DNA from: Curtobacterium sp. MCSS17_007
GTDB lineage: Bacteria; Actinomycetota; Actinomycetes; Actinomycetales; Microbacteriaceae
Reading direction: 5' to 3'
Assembly (NCBI RefSeq): GCF_003234175.2
Contig: NZ_CP126257.1
Location: forward strand, 2,666,001 to 2,730,000
DNA length: 64,000 nucleotides
Shown: positions 47,325-53,761 of the stretch, one piece after another
Layout of the letters: each line of letters begins with the position of its first letter
How positions within the stretch are numbered: the stretch's first letter is position 1
Notes under the pieces: model-generated
The model's input: the letters and a program-made list of their open reading frames with translations, nothing else
What the model was told of the DNA's origin: nothing
Databases searched by the model: none
Position numbers and translations under genes: made by a program

Positions 47325-48518
47325 GTGAGCACCTCGTCGACGAACGGATTCCGCCGGCTGCGGTTCACCGACGGCGACGGCACCGACTACGCCCGCATCT
47401 TCTCGGCCGAGTACAACGGACGAGACCTCGGCAGCGACACCTACCTCACCGAGGGCACGCACTACGAGTACACGATCGTCGGCGACGACGACGTGACCCT
47501 CCGGACCATGCGCTCGGAAGGCGGCCGTCGCGGCGGGGTCATCGGACCGCGCAACGACCACGTCGTCTTCTGGCTGACCAAGGGTCGGCTGGAGATGCAC
47601 TTCGCCGACCGGACGCGGGTCCTCGAGGCGGGCAGCCCCTACATCGCCTCGGCGTCCGAGGCGTACCGGTTCGAATCCGCCGACACGGTCTACAACGGCC
47701 TGCACCTGTCCGATTCCTTCCTGCGATCAGTCGGCGAGGAGCTCGGCTACCGGCTGCCGGGCGGTCCGCTGCTGTTCGACCAGCAGGACGAGGCCGTGGC
47801 GCGACGTGAACCGCTGCGCCGCCTCGTCCAGGACCTCGCACCCGCGCTGCTCGACGACCGCGTGGTCGGACCGATGCGGACGGCGCTGAACCGGCGACTG
47901 GCCGTCGTCGTGCTCGACACGTTCCCCGTCCGTGACCGCGGCCAGGACGTCCCCGTCGCGAACCGGCTCCGCGACGCCATCCGTTACATCGAGGCGCACG
48001 CGACGGACCGCCCGTCGGTGCCGGACATCGCCGCGGCCTGCGGACTGAGCCAGCGCGGGTTGCAGGACGTGTTCGCGCGGACACTCGCCACCACCCCCAA
48101 CCGGTTCCTCCGCGACCACCGGCTGGACTGTGTCCGTCGAGAACTCCTGCGGACGCCTGGCGAGGACGGCGTCACCCCGATCGCACGGCGCTGGGGGTTC
48201 ACGAACCCGGGCCGGTTCGCGGCCGCGTACCGGGAGCGCTTCGGCGAGGACCCGGCGGCGACCCTGCGGACCTCGCGAGCCGCCGACCCCGGATCGGGTC
48301 GGACCTCGTGGCGGGTCCGGCGTGCCGTCGCCCACATCGTCGAGCACGCGGACGGCGACCTCACGGTCGACGAGATCGCCGGCGCCGCCGGCGTCCGTCC
48401 CCGCCGCCTGCAGCAGCTGTTCCGACAGGAGTGCGGGCAGTCGCCGATGGCCTACCTGCGCGCCGTCCGGGCCGCTGCGTCCCGCAACACCGGGGCCGGT
48501 ATCGGCGGCGGCGCCTGA
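47325..48518 (+). CDS. AraC family regulator with an extra C-terminal half DNA-binding domain
   Basis: 397 residues. Residues 1-200 form the AraC-binding-like sensor domain seen in many actinobacterial regulators. A full AraC DNA-binding domain follows (about 215-318): first HTH SVPDIAAACGLSQRGLQDVFARTL, second HTH VTPIARRWGFTNPGRFAAAYRERFG. After a short linker a third HTH appears (about 327-390: LTVDEIAGAAGVRPRRLQQLFRQECGQSPMAYLRAVR), equal to only the first half of another AraC domain. That arrangement is unusual. GTG 47325 follows CATGAT at 6 nt. Targets unknown; it is next to, but not part of, the Asp23 cluster. Confidence 0.85.
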   Translation: MSTSSTNGFRRLRFTDGDGTDYARIFSAEYNGRDLGSDTYLTEGTHYEYTIVGDDDVTLRTMRSEGGRRGGVIGPRNDHVVFWLTKGRLEMHFADRTRVLEAGSPYIASASEAYRFESADTVYNGLHLSDSFLRSVGEELGYRLPGGPLLFDQQDEAVARREPLRRLVQDLAPALLDDRVVGPMRTALNRRLAVVVLDTFPVRDRGQDVPVANRLRDAIRYIEAHATDRPSVPDIAAACGLSQRGLQDVFARTLATTPNRFLRDHRLDCVRRELLRTPGEDGVTPIARRWGFTNPGRFAAAYRERFGEDPAATLRTSRAADPGSGRTSWRVRRAVAHIVEHADGDLTVDEIAGAAGVRPRRLQQLFRQECGQSPMAYLRAVRAAASRNTGAGIGGGA

Positions 48519-48683
48519 CCCCTCCCGCCCCGGGGTACACGGAGAACCGCGGTTCTGGCGTTCTTCCTGGAAGAGCGCTGGAACCCGGGACACCAGCGTG
48601 ACGAAGGTCGGTCGCAGCCCGTCTCATCCGTGAACAGCAACCGCTGGGAACGTGTCCTGGCGGGTTCTCGAAGGGAGCATCCA
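48519..48683. promoter_or_regulatory. Upstream region of the Asp23 cluster with stacked palindromes
   Basis: Contains perfect palindromes AGAACCGCGGTTCT (48543-48556) and TCTTCCTGGAAGA (48562-48574), then GCTGG-N11-CCAGC. They may bind a regulator or form a terminator for the AraC gene. No sigma-A promoter stands out; an alternative sigma factor is possible. AAGGGAG is the ribosome site for 48684. Confidence 0.35.
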
Positions 48684-49145
48684 ATGGCTGACACCACCAA
48701 CCTGACCTCCGCCGCCACCCGCTCGGCGGGCACGCACACTTCCGGCGCGAACGCGTCGGGTACGGCGGGCAAGACCACGATCGATGACACCGTCGTGTCG
48801 AAGGTCGCCGGCATCGCCGCGCGTGAGGTGAACGGCGTGCACTCGCTCGGCAACGGCGCTGCCCGTGCCATCGGCGCGCTGCGCGACAAGATCGGTCAGC
48901 GCGACTACGGCCAGGGCGTCAAGGTCGAGGTCGGCGAGAAGCAGGTCGCCGCCGACGTCGTGATCGTCGCGGAGTACCCGGTGTCGTTGCAGGAGGTCGC
49001 GGACGGTGTCCGTTCGTCGGTCGCTCGTGCCCTGCAGCAGATCGTGGGCATGGAGGTCGCCGAGGTCAACGTGACCGTCCAGGACGTCTTCATCCCGGGT
49101 GACGACGACGACAACGAGGACAAGAAGGAGTCGCGCGTTGAGTAA
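48684..49145 (+). CDS. Asp23/Gls24 family envelope stress protein
   Basis: 153 residues. After a Thr/Ala/Gly-rich leader (1-30) the Asp23 domain begins TTIDDTVVSKVAGIAAREVNGVHSLG and continues QGVKVEVGEKQVAADVVIVAEYPVSLQEVADGVRSSV. The end VEVAEVNVTVQDVFIPGDDDDNEDKKE is acidic. Asp23 proteins collect at the membrane under cell-wall or alkaline stress, held by AmaP-like anchors. AAGGGAG precedes ATG 48684. First gene of an eight-gene cluster that contains further Asp23-type and anchor proteins. Confidence 0.92.
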   Translation: MADTTNLTSAATRSAGTHTSGANASGTAGKTTIDDTVVSKVAGIAAREVNGVHSLGNGAARAIGALRDKIGQRDYGQGVKVEVGEKQVAADVVIVAEYPVSLQEVADGVRSSVARALQQIVGMEVAEVNVTVQDVFIPGDDDDNEDKKESRVE

Positions 49146-49329
49146 CACACTCGTCGGTGCGCTGATCGGCGCGATCCTGGCTGTCGTGGCACTGCAGTTC
49201 GGGTTCTGGGGCTTCGTCCTGGTGATCGTGTTCGGCCTGATCGGTGCCCTCGTGGCCGCGATCACGTCCGGCAAGATCGACCGCGGCGCCCTGACCGACG
49301 TGCTGACCGGACGCCGGAGCTCCCGGTGA
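49138..49329 (+). CDS. DUF2273-like small membrane protein
   Basis: 63 residues with two hydrophobic helices (LVGALIGAILAVVALQFGFWGFVLVIVFGLIGALVAAI) and a basic tail. Size, topology and place after asp23 match DUF2273 proteins. The TTG at 49138 is preceded by AAGGAG at 7 nt and overlaps the asp23 stop by several bases; no ATG or GTG is better placed. It may help anchor Asp23 at the membrane. Confidence 0.8.
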   Translation: MSNTLVGALIGAILAVVALQFGFWGFVLVIVFGLIGALVAAITSGKIDRGALTDVLTGRRSSR

Positions 49330-49658
49330 GCGCCGGCCCGGGGAGCCTCCCGGTGAGCGCGGTCCCGGGCCGGGTCGAGATCACCGCCCGGGCGCTGACG
49401 GCGTTGGCCCGGGCCGTCGCAGCGGAACGCCTCGGCGCTCCGGCGAAGCGGCTCCGGGTCGGCTTGGAGGACCACGACGGCGCACTCGCCCTCGAGGTCA
49501 CCGGTCCGATCGCCGCCGACGGGGACGTCGTCTCCGCGGCGTCCGCGGCTGCTGACACGATCCGCTCCCGTGTCGGGGACCTCTCCGGCCGCCGAGTGGG
49601 TCGGACCCACATCGAACTGACCGGGATCGTGCGTGAGCACGAGGGCCGGGTCCGGTAG
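49326..49658 (+). CDS. Asp23-like small protein
   Basis: 110 residues. EITARALTALARAVAAERLG, GALALEVTGPI and a late VGDLSGRRVGRTHIELTGIV resemble an abbreviated Asp23/Gls24 domain. No signal or membrane helix. GTG 49326 overlaps the previous stop as GTGA with GGAG 6 nt upstream; GTG 49353 with GGGGAG is an alternative and the first nine residues partly repeat. Probably a partner of the other Asp23 proteins. Confidence 0.7.
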   Translation: MSAGPGSLPVSAVPGRVEITARALTALARAVAAERLGAPAKRLRVGLEDHDGALALEVTGPIAADGDVVSAASAAADTIRSRVGDLSGRRVGRTHIELTGIVREHEGRVR

Positions 49659-49668
49659 GAGGCACCAG

Positions 49669-50244
49669 ATGAGCACCGAACAGCTCGAGAAGCGGCTGCG
49701 TCGTCGCAGCATCCACCGGTCCCGGTCCACCGCGGTCGCGATCACCCTGGTCGTCGTGGCCCTGGTCGCGGCGTGGATCGGCACCGAAGCGGTCCTGAAG
49801 GCCACCGGGCAGGGGCCGCTGCTGGCGGACCCGCAGACCGTGGTCGACACCGCCCTGCAGCCCGACGCGGCGTTCACGACCATCGCCGAGGTCATCGCCG
49901 CCGCCCTGGTCATCGCCGGCATCATCCTGGTCGTCCTCGCGGTGAAGCCTGGTCGGCAGCCCCGCTCGGGAGTGGATCGTGACCGTGGTGCGGTCGTGAT
50001 CGACACCCGCATCCTGGCCTCCACCGCCGCGAACGCCGCCGCCCACGCAGCCGGCGTGCCCGAGTCCAACACGTCCGCGTCCGCACGCGGGCACCGCACC
50101 GAGGTGCACGTGGTGCCCCTGTCCGGCATCCCCGTCGACACCCACGTCGTCGAGCACGCCGTCCAGGAACGACTCGGCCGGCTCGGCGGGAAGCACGGCA
50201 CCGCCGTGACGGTCACCGTGGACCAGAAGGGAACCCTGGCATGA
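49669..50244 (+). CDS. DUF6286-type membrane protein of the Asp23 cluster
   Basis: 191 residues. Two hydrophobic helices (AVAITLVVVALVAAWIG about 23-39 and TIAEVIAAALVIAGIILVVLAV about 70-91) precede a cytoplasmic domain (TRILASTAANAAAHAAGVPES through TAVTVTVDQKG) that looks like a degenerate Asp23 fold. This architecture is typical for DUF6286 proteins, which accompany asp23 genes in actinobacteria. AGGAGG precedes ATG 49669. It overlaps the next gene by ATGA. Confidence 0.75.
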   Translation: MSTEQLEKRLRRRSIHRSRSTAVAITLVVVALVAAWIGTEAVLKATGQGPLLADPQTVVDTALQPDAAFTTIAEVIAAALVIAGIILVVLAVKPGRQPRSGVDRDRGAVVIDTRILASTAANAAAHAAGVPESNTSASARGHRTEVHVVPLSGIPVDTHVVEHAVQERLGRLGGKHGTAVTVTVDQKGTLA

Positions 50245-50804
50245 CCACCACCAACCGCGGCTTCAACCGGGTCCTGCTGTTCCTGATCGGCCTGATCGCG
50301 ATCATCGTCGGCATCGTCATCGGCGCCGGCGTCCTGCAACCCGTCCGCGACGCCCTGCAGCAGTACGTCACCCTGCCCGAGCAGGTCACCGTCCCCGACA
50401 CCGCACTGTGGATCATCGCCGCGATCTGCGTCGTGGTGATCGTGCTGGCGTTGGTGGTGGTGTCCACCCGCGGTGGCGGCGGCACGTCCGTCGCGGTCCG
50501 GGAACGCTCCGGCGCCGACCAGGTCACCGTGAACGTCGCGCTCGTGCGGGACGTCATCGACCACGAACTCGCCGGCGTCCACGACATCGTCACCTCCAAG
50601 GTCGACACGTACCTGGTGAAGAAGACCCGCGCCGCACGCATCAGGGTCCACGTCCGACGGGGTGGTGACGCGGTCACCGTCCTCGACGCCGTCGACCACG
50701 CCCTGACCACCCTCGACCACACCCTCGGCCGGCAGATCCCGGTCCTGGTCCACCTCACCGGCGGCACCCGCACCGCACTGGCACGCACCACCCGCGTCCA
50801 GTAG
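50241..50804 (+). CDS. AmaP-like Asp23 membrane anchor protein
   Basis: 187 residues. An N-terminal hairpin of two helices (VLLFLIGLIAIIVGIVIGAGVL and ALWIIAAICVVVIVLALVVVS) is followed by a soluble domain (TVNVALVRDVIDHELAGVHDIVTSKVDTYLVKKTRAARIRVHVRRG). This is the layout of AmaP, which holds Asp23 at the membrane in Firmicutes. The start overlaps the preceding stop. Last tightly coupled gene of the first part of the cluster. Confidence 0.75.
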   Translation: MTTTNRGFNRVLLFLIGLIAIIVGIVIGAGVLQPVRDALQQYVTLPEQVTVPDTALWIIAAICVVVIVLALVVVSTRGGGGTSVAVRERSGADQVTVNVALVRDVIDHELAGVHDIVTSKVDTYLVKKTRAARIRVHVRRGGDAVTVLDAVDHALTTLDHTLGRQIPVLVHLTGGTRTALARTTRVQ

Positions 50805-50932
50805 GACGACCCGGCGGACTCCGCCGGACGCGAACGCACCACCAGCACCACCGCAACCGGGCCGGACGGGGCGAGCAGCGCCTCCCGGCCGTCACCACCG
50901 GGCACCAGCCCACGAGAGAGAAGGGACCCACC
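50805..50932. other. Intergenic region with palindrome and degenerate repeat
   Basis: Contains CCGGCGGA-C-TCCGCCGG just after the amaP-like gene and a degenerate GGGAGGC-family element (GGACGGGGCGAGCAGCGCCT). GAAGGGA serves the csbD-like gene. A promoter could not be assigned. Confidence 0.4.
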
Positions 50933-51106
50933 ATGGGACTCGAGGACAAGATCAAGAACGCCGCACAGGACCTGGCCGGCAAGGCCAAGGAGGCCTTCGG
51001 CAACGCGACGGACAACGACGAGAAGGTCGCGGAGGGCAAGAAGGACCAGGCCGCTGCGAGCGCCAAGCAGACCGGCGAGGACGTCAAGGACGTCTTCAAG
51101 CACTAG
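50933..51106 (+). CDS. CsbD family general stress protein
   Basis: 57 residues: GLEDKIKNAAQDLAGKAKEAF at the start and KKDQAAASAKQTGEDVKDVF at the end are the CsbD pattern. Highly charged, helical, probably intrinsically flexible. CsbD proteins are sigma-B-type stress proteins of unknown biochemical role. GAAGGGA lies upstream of ATG 50933. It sits inside the Asp23 cluster between two hairpins, so its mRNA may also be monocistronic. Confidence 0.92.
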   Translation: MGLEDKIKNAAQDLAGKAKEAFGNATDNDEKVAEGKKDQAAASAKQTGEDVKDVFKH

Positions 51107-51114
51107 CGGACCCC

Positions 51115-51144
51115 GGCCGTCGCTCCCTGACGGGAGCGACGGCC
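51115..51144. terminator. 13-bp hairpin after csbD-like gene
   Basis: Perfect stem GGCCGTCGCTCCC / GGGAGCGACGGCC with tetraloop TGAC, 8 nt after the csbD stop and 23 nt before the next ATG. No T-tract; could attenuate or end transcription, or stabilise the csbD message. Confidence 0.65.
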
Positions 51145-51167
51145 GACCTGTTCACGAGGAGGAAGCC

Positions 51168-52232
51168 ATGCAGCACGATCCGAACGCCCGGATGCAGATC
51201 ACCGAGGTCGACCTGCCGTCCGAGCTGACCACCCCGCTCCCCGAGGATGCCGGGCCCCTGGTGGTCGCCGCCCGCACCGCGGCGGAGACGGCGCTCGGCG
51301 TGCCGGGCGTCCACCACCTCGGCGGGCTCGTCGCCCGCGCCGCCGATCGCGTCCGATCGCAGCTCGGACGCACCGCCGGTGCCCCCGGCGTGCAGGTCGA
51401 CGACAACGACGGAACGCTCGACGTGACAGTGTCCGTCGTCGTCAGCTACCCCCGGCCGGTGCCCGAGGTCGCCGAGGAGGTCCGCCGCCAGGTCGCCGCC
51501 GCGGTCTCGCAGCTCGGGTCGGGGCAGCCCACCACCGTGGACGTCCACGTGCTCGACGTCCACGGGCCGTTCGACGACGAGCCGACGCCGGTCGACGAGG
51601 CCCGCGAGGCCGTCGGTGACGCAGCCGACCACGCGAGGCAGGCCGTCTCCGGTGCCGCGGAGACCGTCCGCGACGGCGCCGCCCAGGTCGCCGAACGGGC
51701 ACGCGACGCCGCGCAGGACGCCGCCGACGCCACGCGGGAGGCCGCCGGCCGTGCACGTGACGCTGCCGGTGACGCCGTCGACCGGGCCCGGGAGACCGCG
51801 TCCGACGCGGCTGAGCGTGCCGCGGAGAAGTCCTCGGACGCCGGTGACGCAGCGAAGGAAGCGGTCAGCGCAGGGAAGGACGCCGCGAAGGCCGCCTCGC
51901 AGGAGGTCCGTGCCCGTGCATCCGGCGCCGCCGCAGCAGCGACCGACGCCGCAGCGGACGCCGGTGCCGCCGCCTCGGACGCGGCCGACGCGGCGGCGAG
52001 CGCGACCAAGGACGGCGCAGCCGACGAGCGCAGCGCCGCTGACTCGTCGGCACGCAGCGGCACGTCCGACACCGCCGACGCGGACGAGCGCGTCGCCGAC
52101 GCCCTCGACGCGGCGGCCGACCGCATCGAGCACGCCGCCGACGTCGTCCGAGACGAGGCCGACACACGCCACGACGAGGCCGCCGCGCACCGCAGCGACG
52201 ACGGTGAGGGCGACGGCAAGGCGCAGCGATGA
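51168..52232 (+). CDS. Asp23-type protein with long LEA-like amphipathic tail
   Basis: 354 residues. The N-terminal domain (about 30-130) resembles Asp23 (LVVAARTAAETALGVPGVHHLGGL, then LDVTVSVVVSYPRPVPEVAEEVRRQVAAAV). From about 145 to 300 it is built of Ala-rich 11-mer-like units such as ARDAAQDAADATREAAGRAR and VDRARETASDAAERAAEKS, as in LEA/apolipoprotein-type amphipathic helices. The end is acidic. Such tails bind membranes or protect under drying. ATG 51168 follows GAGGAGG. The next gene overlaps by ATGA. Confidence 0.8.
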   Translation: MQHDPNARMQITEVDLPSELTTPLPEDAGPLVVAARTAAETALGVPGVHHLGGLVARAADRVRSQLGRTAGAPGVQVDDNDGTLDVTVSVVVSYPRPVPEVAEEVRRQVAAAVSQLGSGQPTTVDVHVLDVHGPFDDEPTPVDEAREAVGDAADHARQAVSGAAETVRDGAAQVAERARDAAQDAADATREAAGRARDAAGDAVDRARETASDAAERAAEKSSDAGDAAKEAVSAGKDAAKAASQEVRARASGAAAAATDAAADAGAAASDAADAAASATKDGAADERSAADSSARSGTSDTADADERVADALDAAADRIEHAADVVRDEADTRHDEAAAHRSDDGEGDGKAQR

Positions 52233-52645
52233 TCACCGCGTGGGCGGGACGCCGGGGCACGACCGCTCGTCGTCCGCGCCCGCGCGGCGTCTGGATCACG
52301 TCGGGCATCGGCGTCGTGCTGGTGCTCGCCGTGGCCCTCGGCGCGTACCTCCCGCTGGTCGGGTTCCTCGGCGGAGTGACCGCCACGACCGCCGGACTCG
52401 TGCCGTTCCCGTTCATCCGGGTCACCCTCGTCACGCTGCTCGGCGTGGTGGTCGTCCTCGCCCTGCTGCTCTGGGCACTGACCCGGCGCCACACGGTGAC
52501 GTCGGTCTTCGCGGTCGTCCTCGCTGTCCTGGTCAGCCTCGTGGTCACCGCCTACCCCGTCGTGACGATCGCCATCGCCTCGGCGGACCGTGCCGGTGAT
52601 GTCTGGCCGATCGTCACCGAGCTCTGGCAGCGCTTCACCGGCTGA
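52229..52645 (+). CDS. Small membrane protein of the Asp23 cluster
   Basis: 138 residues with three or four hydrophobic helices (VWITSGIGVVLVLAVALGAYLP, TLVTLLGVVVVLALLLWAL, VFAVVLAVLVSLVVTAYPVV) and a basic N-terminus. No family recognised. The ATG overlaps the Asp23-LEA stop as ATGA, so the two are co-translated and probably act together at the membrane. Confidence 0.75.
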   Translation: MITAWAGRRGTTARRPRPRGVWITSGIGVVLVLAVALGAYLPLVGFLGGVTATTAGLVPFPFIRVTLVTLLGVVVVLALLLWALTRRHTVTSVFAVVLAVLVSLVVTAYPVVTIAIASADRAGDVWPIVTELWQRFTG

Positions 52646-52738
52646 CGGCTCGACCGCCCCACCGGCTGCACTTCCTCCCTGGCCGGCCGGCCGGGCCGAA
52701 TCCGTCGGGCTGCGATGCAGCACCCCGACATCAGACGT

Positions 52739-52773
52739 GCGACGGACCCGCCACCCGAACACGGGTCCGTCGC
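52739..52773. terminator. Bidirectional hairpin between convergent genes
   Basis: Perfect 12-bp arms GCGACGGACCCG and CGGGTCCGTCGC with an 11-nt loop, between the membrane protein gene (ends 52645) and oleD (ends 52790). No T-tract. Confidence 0.65.
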
Positions 52774-52789
52774 GGCGCACCCGGTCCGG

Positions 52790-53761
52790 TCAGCGCGCGG
52801 TCGCCGCCAGGCGGGCCAGGCCCTCGTCGATCGAGACCGTCGGGTTCCAGTCGAGGTCGTGGCGCGTCCGTCGTTGGTCGAACCAGTGCGCCGTCGACAG
52901 CTGCTCGGCGAGGAACCGCGTCATCGGCGGCTCGTCCGCACCGGGACGCACCCGCCAGACGGCCTCGACGACCGAGCCCGCCGCCCGGGCCAGCGCCGCG
53001 GGCACGTGCAGCCGCGGCGCCGGGACCCCGGACGCCGTGCAGATCCCCGCCAGGAGCTCCCCCACGGGCCGGGGTTCGCCGTTCGTCACGACGTAGGCGT
53101 TGCCGTGCACGGCGTCGTCGGCCGCGTGCTCGAGCGCGGCGACCATCGCCGACGCGGCGTTGTCGACGTAGAGGGTGTCGATGAGCGCGGCGCCCGAGTC
53201 GAGGAGCGGCAGCCGTCCGGTGCGTGCGCGGTCGACGATGCGGCCGACGAGCTGGGTGTCCCCCGGCCCCCACACCAGGTGCGGACGGACCGCGACGACC
53301 GCGAAGCCCGGCTCGTCCGCCGCGAGCGCCAGCAGTTCGGCCGCTGCCTTCGTGCGCGCGTAGTGGCCGCGCGCGGCCGTCGGCTCGGCGGGGTCGGCGG
53401 CGGCACCCGCCAGTGACGAGCCCGTGTGCGCGACGGACGGCGACGACACGAAGACGAAGCGGCCGACCCCTGCGGCGCGCGCGGCGTCGAGCAGGGCGCT
53501 CGTCCCGGCGACGTTGACGCGGGCGAAGTCGGCCGGGTCACCCGCCAGCGACACCTTCGCCGCCAGGTGCACCACGGCCTCCACACCGTCGACCGCCTGC
53601 GCGACCGCCGCGGTGTCGGTCATCGTGCCGAGGGCGTCCTCCACCCCGTCGACCCCGGACGGGCGGCGCTGGAACGTCCGGACGTCGTGCCCGGCATCAC
53701 GGACGGCTGCGGCGGTCGCCCGGCCGAGGAACCCGCTGGCCCCGGTGACCAGGACCCTCAC
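52790..53761 (-). CDS. oleD: OleD-type NAD(P)-dependent reductase
   Basis: 323-residue short-chain dehydrogenase of the extended (3-beta-HSD-like) type. TGASGFLGRATAAAV binds the nucleotide near 7-21 and YARTKAAAE gives the catalytic Tyr/Lys; VVHLAAKVS is the second core motif. In the ole pathway it reduces the beta-keto acid made by OleA to the beta-hydroxy acid, using NADPH. GTG 53761 overlaps the oleBC stop as GTGA. Its place directly after an OleB-OleC fusion and OleA makes this assignment strong. Confidence 0.85.
   Translation of the reverse strand: MRVLVTGASGFLGRATAAAVRDAGHDVRTFQRRPSGVDGVEDALGTMTDTAAVAQAVDGVEAVVHLAAKVSLAGDPADFARVNVAGTSALLDAARAAGVGRFVFVSSPSVAHTGSSLAGAAADPAEPTAARGHYARTKAAAELLALAADEPGFAVVAVRPHLVWGPGDTQLVGRIVDRARTGRLPLLDSGAALIDTLYVDNAASAMVAALEHAADDAVHGNAYVVTNGEPRPVGELLAGICTASGVPAPRLHVPAALARAAGSVVEAVWRVRPGADEPPMTRFLAEQLSTAHWFDQRRTRHDLDWNPTVSIDEGLARLAATAR

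Noticed and set aside
49099..49329. Longer form of the DUF2273-like protein starting at 49099 with a Thr/Arg-rich leader.
   Set aside because: It would overlap the asp23 gene by 47 bases; TTG 49138 has AAGGAG at 7 nt and gives the family-sized product.
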